A DNA stretch of 64,000 bases. Origin: Flavobacteriaceae bacterium GF1. GTDB lineage: Bacteria > Bacteroidota > Bacteroidia > Flavobacteriales > Flavobacteriaceae. The notes beneath the pieces were generated by a model, which saw nothing but the letters and a program-made list of their open reading frames with translations, was not told the origin of the DNA and ran no database searches. The DNA lies in NCBI GenBank assembly GCA_009797885.1, contig WNKP01000001.1, forward strand, positions 930,001 to 994,000, written 5' to 3'. Shown piece after piece: positions 42,893-52,394 of this stretch (position 1 is its first letter; the number at the start of each line of letters is the position of its first letter). The position numbers and the translations under genes were made by a program.

Positions 42893-44107
42893 TTAAGCGT
42901 ATTCATCCAGATTTTCCGGATACAAAAAGTTGTTGTAGGGAAATCGGATAACGTGAATACGGCGCACTTCCTGGTAAACCCGTTTTCTAAAATCGTCCAG
43001 ATTCTCTTTGTTCAATGCCGAAATGAACAGGGCCCTGTCACCAATTTTATTGAACCATGTCTTTTGCCATTCCTCCAAGGTAAAATGGGATTTGGTTCGT
43101 TCTGTTTCCAAATCGCCCTCTTCAATAACCTCCGGTTCATACTGATCGATTTTGTTGAAGACCATAATGGTCTTTTTATCCGAGCTTTCAATTTCATCCA
43201 AAATCTTGTGGACCGATGCAATATGCTCTTCAAAATTAGGGTGGGAAATATCTACGACATGCAACAGTAAATCAGCTTCCCGTACCTCATCCAAAGTACT
43301 TTTAAAGCTTTCCACCAATTGTGTTGGGAGCTTTCGTATAAAACCTACGGTATCGCTCAATAGAAAGGGAAGGTTTCCGATAACCACTTTTCGTACCGTG
43401 GTATCCAGGGTGGCAAAGAGTTTGTTTTCCGCAAAAACATCGCTTTTGCTTATGACGTTCATCAAAGTGGACTTTCCTACGTTGGTATATCCCACCAGGG
43501 CTACACGGACGAGGGCACCACGATTGCCGCGCTGGGTCTCCATCTGACGATCGATCTTGGTCAACTTTTTTTTGAGCAAAGCGATCCTATCCCGCACAAT
43601 ACGTCTATCCGTTTCAATTTCGGTTTCCCCGGGGCCCCGCATTCCAATTCCCCCTCGTTGCCTTTCCAAGTGTGTCCAAAGCCCGGTAAGCCTGGGGAGG
43701 AGATACTCATATTGCGCCAATTCCACCTGGGTCCTTGCATAACTGGTCTGGGCACGTTGCGCAAAAATATCCAGAATTAGACTGGTTCGATCCAGGATTT
43801 TGCAGCGCAGTAGTTTTTCAATATTATTCTGTTGGGCAGGGGTGAGTTCATCATCAAAAATGACGGAACCTATGTCATTTTCCTTTACATAGGTCTGTAC
43901 TTCCTCCATTTTTCCGGTCCCGATATACGTTTTTGGGTTGGGTACTTCCATACGTTGCACAAACCTTTTGCTTACCTCCCCACCGGCAGTGTAGGTAAGG
44001 AATTCCAGTTCGTCCAAATATTCGGTGACCTTTTCCAAATTTTGATTCTTATTGATTACCCCAATAAGTATCCCTTTTTCCAGTGTAATGGCTTTCTTTT
44101 CGAGCAT
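42893..44107 (-). CDS. hflX: Ribosome-associated GTPase HflX
   Basis: A 404-residue GTPase that splits or rescues stalled 70S ribosomes. The N-terminal HflX domain ends with a long helical region (RTQVELAQYEYLLPRLTGLWTHLERQRGGIGMRGPGETEIETDRR, a hallmark of the family). The G domain follows: G1 GYTNVGKST, G2 DTTVRK, G3 DTVGF, G4 NKID, G5 SALN. The start at 44107 (MLEKKAITLEKGILIGV) fits; the longer open frame upstream overlaps the divergent gene. Confidence 0.95.
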   Translation of the reverse strand: MLEKKAITLEKGILIGVINKNQNLEKVTEYLDELEFLTYTAGGEVSKRFVQRMEVPNPKTYIGTGKMEEVQTYVKENDIGSVIFDDELTPAQQNNIEKLLRCKILDRTSLILDIFAQRAQTSYARTQVELAQYEYLLPRLTGLWTHLERQRGGIGMRGPGETEIETDRRIVRDRIALLKKKLTKIDRQMETQRGNRGALVRVALVGYTNVGKSTLMNVISKSDVFAENKLFATLDTTVRKVVIGNLPFLLSDTVGFIRKLPTQLVESFKSTLDEVREADLLLHVVDISHPNFEEHIASVHKILDEIESSDKKTIMVFNKIDQYEPEVIEEGDLETERTKSHFTLEEWQKTWFNKIGDRALFISALNKENLDDFRKRVYQEVRRIHVIRFPYNNFLYPENLDEYA

Positions 44108-44173
44108 AGGTACAAAGCTACATATTGTTTGGCTTTCATTTTTGTATTTTGGTGATTCCAATACGTACATGGC

Positions 44174-45142
44174 ATGTCCCGAAATAGGTATAACGGCAAA
44201 AACAAGGAATGCATCATTGCATTCTACAACTTGGAAAACCTTTTTGACACCCATGACGACCCCCATACTTTGGATGATGACTTTACACCAAAGGGCTTCA
44301 AGAAATGGCGGGATGGGCGGTACCGTTCCAAAATCAAAAAATTGGGAAGGGCCATATCCAAAATTGGAGAGGAAGAAGGGCTGCACCCGCCTGTATTGGT
44401 CGGTATTGCGGAAGTGGAGAACGACAAAGTGGTCGAAAAACTATTGGGGACCAAGCACCTTAGAGATATCCCTTACGATTATGTACATTTTGACTCCCCG
44501 GATGAGCGGGGCATCGATACAGGGCTCATTTTTAACAAGGACCATTTTACGGTAGTACAGGCAGAGACCTTGCCCTTACTTATTGAAAATGGCGAGGGTG
44601 ATAGGGATTACACCCGGGACATCCTTTATGTTAAAGGGCTACTGAACGGAGAGGGAATCCATGTCTTTGTAAATCACTGGCCCTCAAGAAGGGATGGCGC
44701 GGACGAGACTAAATACAAACGTATTGAGGCTGCAAATACCGTTTTAAGAAAGTTAACATCCATAAATGATAGCGCAGAAAATCTGAACGTTATGATCATG
44801 GGGGATTTTAATGATGATCCAAATTCCGAGAGTATCGAGACGCTGCTGACCTCAGGATATTTCATCAATCCCATGCAAAAACTCCTGTCCCCGGAAACCG
44901 GGAGTGCCAATTATAAGGGCAAATGGAGTTTGTTCGATCAAATTATCCTTTCGCATAGTTTTCTAAACCATGAACCAGGAACACATATTTTTCAACAAGC
45001 GGCCATCTTTGCACCCCGTTTTCTGAAAGAGTGGAAGGGAAAATATAAAGGAAACCCATTCCGAACTTTTGTGGGTAAAAAATATATCGGGGGGTATAGC
45101 GATCATTTCCCGGTCTATGTTATAATGCGTTTCAACGAGTAG
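44174..45142 (+). CDS. Endonuclease/exonuclease/phosphatase-family protein
   Basis: A 322-residue EEP-fold metalloenzyme. Conserved blocks are FYNLENLFDTHDD (Asn/Asp), VGIAEVEND (catalytic Glu), FVNHWPSRRDG, MIMGDFNDDPNSES (Asp-Asn) and GGYSDHFPVYVIM (SDH). There is no clear signal peptide, so it is probably cytosolic. It may be a nuclease, a lipid phosphatase or a cofactor phosphatase; sequence cannot decide. It is divergent from hflX. Confidence 0.87.
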   Translation: MSRNRYNGKNKECIIAFYNLENLFDTHDDPHTLDDDFTPKGFKKWRDGRYRSKIKKLGRAISKIGEEEGLHPPVLVGIAEVENDKVVEKLLGTKHLRDIPYDYVHFDSPDERGIDTGLIFNKDHFTVVQAETLPLLIENGEGDRDYTRDILYVKGLLNGEGIHVFVNHWPSRRDGADETKYKRIEAANTVLRKLTSINDSAENLNVMIMGDFNDDPNSESIETLLTSGYFINPMQKLLSPETGSANYKGKWSLFDQIILSHSFLNHEPGTHIFQQAAIFAPRFLKEWKGKYKGNPFRTFVGKKYIGGYSDHFPVYVIMRFNE

Positions 45143-45260
45143 CAAATAAGAAAATTCTTACTCACCACAAGAAAACGGCTTTTCACCACAACTGGTGGGC
45201 CCACACTATACCAATCACCGAAATAAATGTGCATTTTATCGGAAGGTTTTGGTTTTTAAA

Positions 45261-45268
45261 TAGATTTG
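45261..45268 (+). promoter_or_regulatory. -7 element of the subtilase gene
   Basis: TAGATTTG matches TAnnTTTG, 26 nt before the start of the 45295 gene. No TTG lies at 17-23 nt, so the -33 element is weak. Confidence 0.4.
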
Positions 45269-45294
45269 TAGTCTAAATCTTACTCAATCGAAAT

Positions 45295-47487
45295 ATGAAT
45301 AATGGCAGACCTTTTCGGTACAGCGGTCAATATCCGGTTTTTTTAGTACTGTTCTTTTCTCTTCAGTTTGCCATTGCACAAACAAAACAACAGACGGCGG
45401 ATATTTCTGCGAAGTATGACCAGAACAGCCTGGAGACACTTATTGACCATTTTGAAAACGAATGGCAACGTAAAAGTAAAAACCTTACGAACAAGACCAT
45501 CCAAGGGCAATGGGCGGTGAATTCCAAACAACAGGATGGGACTACGGTTGCCTTAAACGATATTGGCGATGATGGAACGCCATTGTACTATACCACGCAT
45601 ATGGAACCTACGAGCAAGGTGTCCAGGGCGGAGGCGTTGTATTCCGAAGGTATTTTGGATTTGGATCTTTCCGGTAATGGAATGAGAGTGGGCGTTTGGG
45701 ATTCTGGAACGGCACGATTGACACATCAGGAATTTGGTACAAGGGTCACGAATAGGGATGGAGGGGATGTAGATGACCACGGTACTTTGGTTACGGGAAC
45801 GGTAATATCGGCCGGAATCAAAAAAAATGCAAAGGGAGTGGCTTATGAGGCTGAAGCTTTAGGTCATGATTGGTCCAGGGATAGGATTGAAGTTACCGAG
45901 GCGGCCGCCAACGGCCTCTTGCTTTCCAACCATTCCTACGGGATAAAAACGGATAGGGTACCGGATTGGTATTTTGGGGCTTACATCAAGGTTTCCCAGG
46001 ATTGGGATAACATCATGTACAATGCACCGTACTATCTCATGGTCGCCGCTGCGGGCAATGCACGGAATTCCTTTGATAATGAATCCCCAAATTTTGGAAG
46101 GACCCCGGATGGTTTCGACCTGTTACTTGGTTTTACCACCGCTAAAAATGGCTTGGTCATTGCTGGGGCAGATGCCCATATCGATGGTAAAGGACAACTG
46201 AAAAAAGCCAATGTTTCGGGCTATAGCAGTTTTGGCCCTACGGATGATGGACGGATAAAACCGGATTTGGCAGGGGACGGAACCTTGGTCCATTCCACTA
46301 CTGCCGATAGCAATACCAGCTATAGTTCGTTCATGGGTACGTCCATGGCAGCCCCAGGGGTCACGGGATCTCTTTTGCTTCTTCAGGAGTATCACAAAGA
46401 GCTTTACGGAAGCTATATGCGGGCCGCTACCTTAAAAGGGCTTGCCCTCCACACTGCCGATGATGTACAGGAGCCTGGTCCGGACTACAAAATGGGCTGG
46501 GGTGTCATCAACACAAAAAAGGCGGCGGAAACATTAAGGAATAAGGACTTTAGCAGTCTCATCTCAGAAGAAACATTGGTTCAGGACAACACATATTCAA
46601 TTACCGTCAAAGCCGATGGCACCCAACCACTGTCCGCTTCCATTTCATGGACCGACCCGGCAAGTGAAACGGTGAACCGGGGCGATTTAAATTCGCAGAT
46701 GGCGGCCTTAACCCATGATCTGGATATTAGGATTACCCAAGATGGAAACACCTACTTGCCATGGAAATTGAATCCAACCAAAGCAGCAAGCAAAGCGGAA
46801 AAAGGAGACAATAGGGTGGATCCTTTTGAAAAGATAGATATTGCCAACCCAAATGGTGAGTACACCATAACCATTACCCATAAAGGAGACCTTAAAATGG
46901 GAAACCAGGACTTTTCCTTAGTGGTTACCGGGGCGGAATTGACCTCCTGCACATTGGAAGCTCCCGAAGAATTTGTTATAACGTCCAATGAACAGGACGA
47001 ACCTTTGTTACAATGGGCACCCTCCTCTGAAACCCTCTATGAATTGCATTATAGAAAAGAAACGGAAACGGATTGGGAAATCAGCACCAGTTGGGAAAAT
47101 AGCTTCCCATTGCAGGGACTTGAATACGGAGAAAGCTACGTGGCCAGGGTACGTTCTGTTTGCTCACAGAATTTGGTTTCGGAATTTTCGCGGGAAATCG
47201 AATTTACCTATGAAGGTGATGCCACTGTTATTGAGGAAAATACCCCCCTATCGGTAACGGGGGACCTATCGATCCAGGTCTATCCAAACCCTGCGGACAA
47301 TGAATTGCAAATTCGTACAACACTTTCCGGGGACGCCTATTTTTCAGTGGTTTCAACCGCGGGCATAACGCTAAAAACGGGTAAGTTCCAAGGGGCCATA
47401 AATGTGGCCGACTTGGCCAGTGGCCTTTACATTGTAACGGTGCAGGATTATAACGGTCTAAAAAGCACCAAATTCTTTAAAAAATAG
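45295..47487 (+). CDS. Secreted subtilisin-like serine protease with T9SS tail
   Basis: A 730-residue secreted S8 peptidase. Signal peptide about 1-29 (LVLFFSLQFAIAQT). The catalytic triad is Asp136 (VGVWDSGTARLTHQEFG), His162 (DDHGTLVTG) and Ser350 (GTSMAAPGVTG), with the oxyanion Asn255 in AAAGNARN. A beta-sandwich (about 420-545, resembling proprotein-convertase P-type modules), a fibronectin-III-like domain (about 555-640), and a type A T9SS C-terminal signal (VYPNPADNELQI to KSTKFFKK) follow. The protein is exported by the type IX system. Substrate unknown. Confidence 0.93.
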   Translation: MNNGRPFRYSGQYPVFLVLFFSLQFAIAQTKQQTADISAKYDQNSLETLIDHFENEWQRKSKNLTNKTIQGQWAVNSKQQDGTTVALNDIGDDGTPLYYTTHMEPTSKVSRAEALYSEGILDLDLSGNGMRVGVWDSGTARLTHQEFGTRVTNRDGGDVDDHGTLVTGTVISAGIKKNAKGVAYEAEALGHDWSRDRIEVTEAAANGLLLSNHSYGIKTDRVPDWYFGAYIKVSQDWDNIMYNAPYYLMVAAAGNARNSFDNESPNFGRTPDGFDLLLGFTTAKNGLVIAGADAHIDGKGQLKKANVSGYSSFGPTDDGRIKPDLAGDGTLVHSTTADSNTSYSSFMGTSMAAPGVTGSLLLLQEYHKELYGSYMRAATLKGLALHTADDVQEPGPDYKMGWGVINTKKAAETLRNKDFSSLISEETLVQDNTYSITVKADGTQPLSASISWTDPASETVNRGDLNSQMAALTHDLDIRITQDGNTYLPWKLNPTKAASKAEKGDNRVDPFEKIDIANPNGEYTITITHKGDLKMGNQDFSLVVTGAELTSCTLEAPEEFVITSNEQDEPLLQWAPSSETLYELHYRKETETDWEISTSWENSFPLQGLEYGESYVARVRSVCSQNLVSEFSREIEFTYEGDATVIEENTPLSVTGDLSIQVYPNPADNELQIRTTLSGDAYFSVVSTAGITLKTGKFQGAINVADLASGLYIVTVQDYNGLKSTKFFKK

Positions 47488-47505
47488 TGATTCCCAAACG
47501 GGCCT

Positions 47506-48219
47506 TTACACTTTTTTGATTTCGTCCTCAGTCAACAGATCATCCCCTCGGAGTCTTAGAAAAACCTGTGCCGTGGTAACTACGTCCAATTCGCAGTAGG
47601 TTATGATCCTGTCCAAATCATTTTCTTCATAGTATACATCACGTACCATACTGCCCTCCATATCTTCTTTTGGGGAGGGAATGCCAAGAACATGTGCCAT
47701 AAGCCTTAAGGAGGAAAAATGTTTGTAATCACCAAATTTCCAGAGCTCCATAGTATCCAAATGGGGTACTTCCCAAGGTTTTTTGCCAAATAAGTCCAAT
47801 TTGTAGGGCAGTCCTATGCCGTGGATCAGCATCCTTCGGGCAATGTAGGGAAAGTCAAACTCCTTTCCATTATGGGCACAGAGCAAGTGCTTCGCCTGAT
47901 TAAAATGGGAGTTCAACAGTTGTTTGAAGTCTTGGAGCAATTGGGCCTCCTCTCCGTGAAAGGTGGTTACCCTAAATGTCCTTATATCGCCTTTAAAGGC
48001 AAAGTAACCCACGGAAATACAGATGATTTTACCAAACTCTGCCCAAATTCCGGCACGGTCATAGAATTCTTCGGGAGAGAATTCGTCTTTTCTTTGATAT
48101 TTTGATTTTTGTTCCCAGAGCTGTTGTTTTTCCTCTGGAAGTGTGGTAAATGAAGGACGTTCCGGAACGGTTTCAATGTCCAGAAACAATAAATTGTCCA
48201 AATTCAAACGCTTTAACAT
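47506..48219 (-). CDS. PolB-like 3'-5' exonuclease
   Basis: A 237-residue DEDD exonuclease of the predicted PolB-like group. The motifs are FLDIETVPE (Asp14, Glu16), LLCAHNGKEFDFPYIARRM (Exo II) and ITYCELDVVTTAQVFLRL (Exo III). It lacks polymerase domains. It would act on DNA or RNA 3' ends in the cytosol. It converges with the subtilase gene (18-nt gap). Confidence 0.88.
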   Translation of the reverse strand: MLKRLNLDNLLFLDIETVPERPSFTTLPEEKQQLWEQKSKYQRKDEFSPEEFYDRAGIWAEFGKIICISVGYFAFKGDIRTFRVTTFHGEEAQLLQDFKQLLNSHFNQAKHLLCAHNGKEFDFPYIARRMLIHGIGLPYKLDLFGKKPWEVPHLDTMELWKFGDYKHFSSLRLMAHVLGIPSPKEDMEGSMVRDVYYEENDLDRIITYCELDVVTTAQVFLRLRGDDLLTEDEIKKV

Positions 48220-48294
48220 AAAGGGTAATGTACTAATTTGGAATGGTATACCACAACTTTCGCAATTTAATGGTATCTTTTTCCTTCAAATGCT

Positions 48295-49410
48295 ATGAAA
48301 TTAAAAAAAATAATCCCGCCCTTTTTGGTGCTCCTTGTTGTTGGATGCAATTCCGATGATGGTAATGCCCCAATACCTGATGAGACGATCGTATCGACTG
48401 CCAATTTTATTGCGATTGGACAAGATTTGGAAAATGTCTATCAATATACCTTTGATGGAGCTACAAAAGTTGGTGAGCGGGTGAACCTTACCCAAGACTT
48501 AAGTATCGCCCGAAACTATATTACACTTAGGGAGATGGACGATCTGTTGTCATTTTATTTTTTTAGGGGCGGTGCCTTTTCTCTGATCATCAAAGATTTA
48601 AAAACAGGGGATTCCGTTACCTATTCCGATTTTTTTGCCAACAGCCCGGAACGTTCCGTGGCTTGGGGAACCAACAATGCTTCCAACGTGTTCCTGGGCT
48701 TTTTTGGACCTTTTGAAACACGCAATCTGGGAATACAGGATGTGGATTTGCAAAATTCCATGGGACAGGATATTGCGATAGACGCTGATATAGACTTCGT
48801 TTATCAACCTGTACTGTTCAATGACAAAGTCTATTTTGCCTATCAGGACAACAGGGGGGACTACAAGTTCACATTTTATGACACCGATTTTAAGGTAAGG
48901 GGGCCCATATTGAATTTCAATACGGTTCCCATTAGTTTTTTGATATCGGAATCCGGCAACATTGCCATCATAAAGAACGGTGTCGAAGCTGCTTTGGAAC
49001 TGTATGACCCCAATACCCTTGGCCTGGTGGAGGCTGTTCCACTGATGGTCAACACCGCTTTTGCTGCAGGTCCGGTTGAGGATGCCGTATTTGATGGAGA
49101 CGTCCTTTATTATGATTTTCCCTACACACAACCTTCCAAGCTTTCTTCTGGCCCCGCTTTGTTTGATACGACCACCCAAGAAAATGAACTCGTTGATCTA
49201 TTTGGAATCGTAAACAATGTGGAGCTGGAATTAGGAGAAGGTATTAGGGTCACCACCCAACGCTATGATACCACCCAGGACATTTTTTTGTTGGGTTATG
49301 GCATGTTGGATGGCAGTATGGCGGGAGGCGTTCTTCAGATTTCCAAAGAAGGGGAATTAGTGGCCAACATTTCAACGGATTTTGTCCCGACCTACTTTGT
49401 AAGAAACTAA
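48295..49410 (+). CDS. Surface lipoprotein, hypothetical
   Basis: A 371-residue lipoprotein (lipobox LLVVGC, then NSDDGN, an acidic export pattern). The mature part is propeller-like, with repeats such as FIAIGQDLENVYQYTFDG, VYQPVLFNDKVYFAYQDN, YYDFPYTQPSKL and FLLGYGMLDG. No named family was recognised. Its last 4 nt overlap the convergent ogt-like gene. Ligand is unknown. Confidence 0.65.
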   Translation: MKLKKIIPPFLVLLVVGCNSDDGNAPIPDETIVSTANFIAIGQDLENVYQYTFDGATKVGERVNLTQDLSIARNYITLREMDDLLSFYFFRGGAFSLIIKDLKTGDSVTYSDFFANSPERSVAWGTNNASNVFLGFFGPFETRNLGIQDVDLQNSMGQDIAIDADIDFVYQPVLFNDKVYFAYQDNRGDYKFTFYDTDFKVRGPILNFNTVPISFLISESGNIAIIKNGVEAALELYDPNTLGLVEAVPLMVNTAFAAGPVEDAVFDGDVLYYDFPYTQPSKLSSGPALFDTTTQENELVDLFGIVNNVELELGEGIRVTTQRYDTTQDIFLLGYGMLDGSMAGGVLQISKEGELVANISTDFVPTYFVRN

Positions 49411-49877
49411 AAAAGGGTCTGTTGTTTACTGGGACTTTCATGTTCCAAGAGCCATTTTTTTCGGTGCAGTCCCCCCGCATAACCAACCAAATCCCCGTTG
49501 CTGCCTATAACACGATGGCAGGGAACCACGATCCAGAGTGGATTTTTCCCATTGGCGGCTGCGACCGCCCTTATGGCTTTAACGTCCCCCAATCTCTTGG
49601 AAAGTTCCAAATAGGAAACCGTTTTCCCAAAAGGAATGGTAAGAAGTGCTTCCCAGACCCGTTTTTGAAAATCGGTCCCCTGGGGGTTAAGGGTAAGGTC
49701 AAATGTCTTACGGACGCCTTCAAAATACTCTTTCAGTTGATGGACAGCGTCCTCCAACACTGCAGGAATGATATCCAAAGGTCTCTCCATATCGGAAACG
49801 GTAATGGAGGCCAATCCATTTTCATCACCGGTTATTTCGGCAAAGCCAAGAGGTGTATGTACGATGACGGATTCCAT
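49407..49877 (-). CDS. ogt: Methylated-DNA--protein-cysteine methyltransferase
   Basis: A 156-residue DNA repair protein that removes O6-alkyl groups from guanine onto its own Cys. The active-site Cys120 is in IVVPCHRVIG, followed by GDLVGYAGGLHRKKWLLEHE, the DNA-binding and capping segment. GTDFQKRVWEALLTIPFGKTVSYLELSKRLG is the helix-turn-helix region. Its start overlaps the stop of the CNNM gene by one base, so they are co-translated. Confidence 0.95.
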   Translation of the reverse strand: MESVIVHTPLGFAEITGDENGLASITVSDMERPLDIIPAVLEDAVHQLKEYFEGVRKTFDLTLNPQGTDFQKRVWEALLTIPFGKTVSYLELSKRLGDVKAIRAVAAANGKNPLWIVVPCHRVIGSNGDLVGYAGGLHRKKWLLEHESPSKQQTLF

Positions 49878-51001
49878 TAGTCTTCATCCGGAATTTCTTC
49901 TGGGATAATTCCCAAACGTTTGGCACGTGCTTCCCAGTTTTTGCGGGCAAGTACCTGTAAATCCTCCACATTGTCACTCTCGTCCATAATTTCAAGCCCA
50001 AGCAAGGTTTCTATCACGTCTTCCATGGTAACCAAACCACTCACGGAACCGTATTCATCCACCACCAGGGAGATATGCTCGTTTTTTTCCACGAATTTCT
50101 CCAATAACTGGGGTATGGGTTTGTTTCTGCTGGTCACCAAAATTTCCCTCCGTATGGTGGAAAGGGGGTTTTGGCCCTCTTTATTGATAATGGCTTCCAA
50201 CATTTCGTCTTTTAGGATAAATCCGGTGATGTTATCCGCTCGTTCGGTAAAAACAGGGATTCGGGAAAACCGTAAAGGCCTGTTGGCCTCAAAAAACTCT
50301 TGAATGGTCGTTTCTTCCGAAGCACTTTTCATTACCGTCCTTGGGGTCATAATATCTTTGGCCTCAATTTCATCAAAGGTCAGTAGATTTCGGATGACCT
50401 TGGATTCGGACTCCTCAAAAACACCTTCTTCCTCGGCAATATCCGTCATGGCCGTAAAATCCTCACGGCTCAATACACTGCCATGGGTTCCTTTTTTTCC
50501 AATAAGTTTGGTGAACAGTTGCAATAACCATAGCAAGCCGGTCCACTTCATAATAAACACCATGGCCTTTAGGGCTTTTGCCGTAAAATTGGCGAGTTGC
50601 TTCCAATAGGTGGCCCCAATGGTTTTGGGGATGATTTCGGAAGCTACCAAAATTAAGATGGTCATGACCGTGGAAACCACGCCAACCATGACTTCCTCCG
50701 TAAATTCAATGCCAAAAATGGAATGGGTGGTACTCCCATAGAGTTCGGTATAGGCAACTTTTGCCTGTACCCCAACCAAAATGGCACCTACCGTATGGGC
50801 AATGGTATTGAGCGTTAGGATGGCAATCAGCGGTTTGTCCACATCCTTTTTAAGGTGCTCCAGTTCCACTGCATAGGCCTTGCCTTCTTGTTTTTTTACA
50901 TTGATAAAAGTGGGGGTAATGCTCAAGAGCACTGCTTCCAAAATGGAGCATAAAAAAGAAAAGAAAATAGAAATAACGGCATAGAAAATAAGGAGTCCCA
51001 T
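49877..51001 (-). CDS. CNNM/HlyC-CorC family membrane protein with CBS pair
   Basis: A 374-residue inner membrane protein. The N-terminal CNNM (DUF21) domain has about four helices (about 1-20, 58-80, 92-115, 130-155). The CBS-pair region follows (IMTPRTVMKSASEETTIQEFFEANRPLRFSRIPVF, then VDEYGSVSGLVTMEDVIETLLGLEI). The usual C-terminal transporter-associated domain is missing; it stops after CBS with a short tail. Members transport Mg2+ or act in metal resistance, but specificity is not clear. It shares a 1-nt junction with ogt. Confidence 0.9.
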   Translation of the reverse strand: MGLLIFYAVISIFFSFLCSILEAVLLSITPTFINVKKQEGKAYAVELEHLKKDVDKPLIAILTLNTIAHTVGAILVGVQAKVAYTELYGSTTHSIFGIEFTEEVMVGVVSTVMTILILVASEIIPKTIGATYWKQLANFTAKALKAMVFIMKWTGLLWLLQLFTKLIGKKGTHGSVLSREDFTAMTDIAEEEGVFEESESKVIRNLLTFDEIEAKDIMTPRTVMKSASEETTIQEFFEANRPLRFSRIPVFTERADNITGFILKDEMLEAIINKEGQNPLSTIRREILVTSRNKPIPQLLEKFVEKNEHISLVVDEYGSVSGLVTMEDVIETLLGLEIMDESDNVEDLQVLARKNWEARAKRLGIIPEEIPDED

Positions 51002-51050
51002 AGTGCTTGCTTATGACTAAGATATTAATAATTTGGAAAGCGCAGGGTTT

Positions 51051-52394
51051 TCAATTCCCCTCAATTTTTGCTTCATAAAAGACTTGGTGCAAGGCTGTTC
51101 TAATGTTGAGTTCATATAAGTTTCTATGGGAACGGTAAGGATAAACACGGTTGGAGAGGAATATAAAAACCAATTGGTATTTTGGGTCTACCCAAACAAA
51201 GGTCCCTGTGAAACCGGAGTGTCCAAAACTTTCGGGACTCGCCAAGGGGGCCGGGTATGCATCTTTCAGGGCCAACGTATCATTTCCCAAAAGGGGCTTG
51301 TCAAAACCAAGACCGCGACGGTTGTCGTTCCCCGGGTATTGCACTTTAATGAATTCCCGTACTGTATGGGAGGAAATAAAGGTTCTATCGTTCACTTTGC
51401 CATAGTTTTGATAGAGCAACAACAGTTTGGCCAAATCCCGGGCATTGCCAAAAAGGCCGGCATTGCCAGAAACCCCACCAAGCAAAGCCGCGTTTTCATC
51501 ATGGACCCACCCCTGCGTTAGGGTGTGACGAAAGATGGTATCCATTTCGGTGGGAATGATGGGGGCATCATCGTTTTTTTTAGGGTTAAAACCAAGTGTC
51601 TTGGCACCCAAGGGATCATAGAAGTTTTCCTGAAGATAGGACGGGTACCCTTGCCCGGATAACTGTTCAATTAATTTGGGAAAAATCAAAAAGGCCAATC
51701 CCGAATACCGGTACTTCTTGTCTTGGGATACCTTGGAACGATTTATGGTTCGCCATACCTTCCGTTCAAATCGATTTTTGACATACAGCTTTTCATAAGC
51801 TTGCTTTTCGAACCTTTTGGATGGGGCTTTGCGTGTAAACCGTCTTTTTAGTTTTCCTTTTTTTGTCCTGATTTTGTTCAAAAAGACAATGTAGGGTTGC
51901 AGCCCTGCTTGGTGGGCCAGAATTTCACGGAGGGTAAGGTCTTTTTTATCCTTTTGCTTGCGCCAAGGTTTCCAGTAGGTGGAGAAAGGGAGGTCCAAAT
52001 CCAGCTTTCCCTCGTCCACGAGTTGCATCAAGGCCGGTAAGGGGGCCGTGATTTTGGTCACAGAAGCCAGGTCATAACGATCCGATAAGCTGACCGGTTG
52101 CAAGCTATCATAGGTATGAAAACCATAGGCCTTATGAAAAACAATCCTTCCCTTTTTTGTGACCAATAGCTGCGCTCCTGGAAAAGCCTGCTCTTTTATA
52201 CCATGCGTTATGATGGAATCTGCCCTGGTGTGCATAACCAAGGAATCCAACCCCATTTCCGAAGGATGGGCCTTGATTAAATGACCTACATTTTGGGAAA
52301 AGCAGCTCCAGCTAAGGAGCGAGGCAACAAGGAATGCTACATTTTTCAAAATCGGATAGGCTAGGTTAAAGCAGCCGAACAGCATCTTTGGCAA
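51051..52394 (-). CDS. Class C beta-lactamase-like serine hydrolase
   Basis: A 447-residue exported hydrolase. The catalytic SxxK is S111-V-T-K114, followed by YSGLAF (Tyr) and the FGHSGFTG (KTG-like) box; ILAHQAGLQPY is present. An unusual basic insert of about 60 residues (KGKLKRRFTRKAPSKRFEK and flanking) lies between SxxK and YSG. A signal with LLSWSC lies near residues 25-31; a TTG at 52349 would give a shorter N-terminus (KNVAFLVASLLSWSC). It overlaps hemB by 29 nt in the longer form. Similar domains are fused to GH3 hydrolases in Bacteroidota; here it stands alone. Substrate unknown. Confidence 0.82.
   Translation of the reverse strand: MPKMLFGCFNLAYPILKNVAFLVASLLSWSCFSQNVGHLIKAHPSEMGLDSLVMHTRADSIITHGIKEQAFPGAQLLVTKKGRIVFHKAYGFHTYDSLQPVSLSDRYDLASVTKITAPLPALMQLVDEGKLDLDLPFSTYWKPWRKQKDKKDLTLREILAHQAGLQPYIVFLNKIRTKKGKLKRRFTRKAPSKRFEKQAYEKLYVKNRFERKVWRTINRSKVSQDKKYRYSGLAFLIFPKLIEQLSGQGYPSYLQENFYDPLGAKTLGFNPKKNDDAPIIPTEMDTIFRHTLTQGWVHDENAALLGGVSGNAGLFGNARDLAKLLLLYQNYGKVNDRTFISSHTVREFIKVQYPGNDNRRGLGFDKPLLGNDTLALKDAYPAPLASPESFGHSGFTGTFVWVDPKYQLVFIFLSNRVYPYRSHRNLYELNIRTALHQVFYEAKIEGN

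Noticed and set aside
44108-44386. Longer hflX frame starting at 44386
   Set aside because: It overlaps the divergent EEP-family gene and lacks HflX similarity; the ATG at 44107 is normal.
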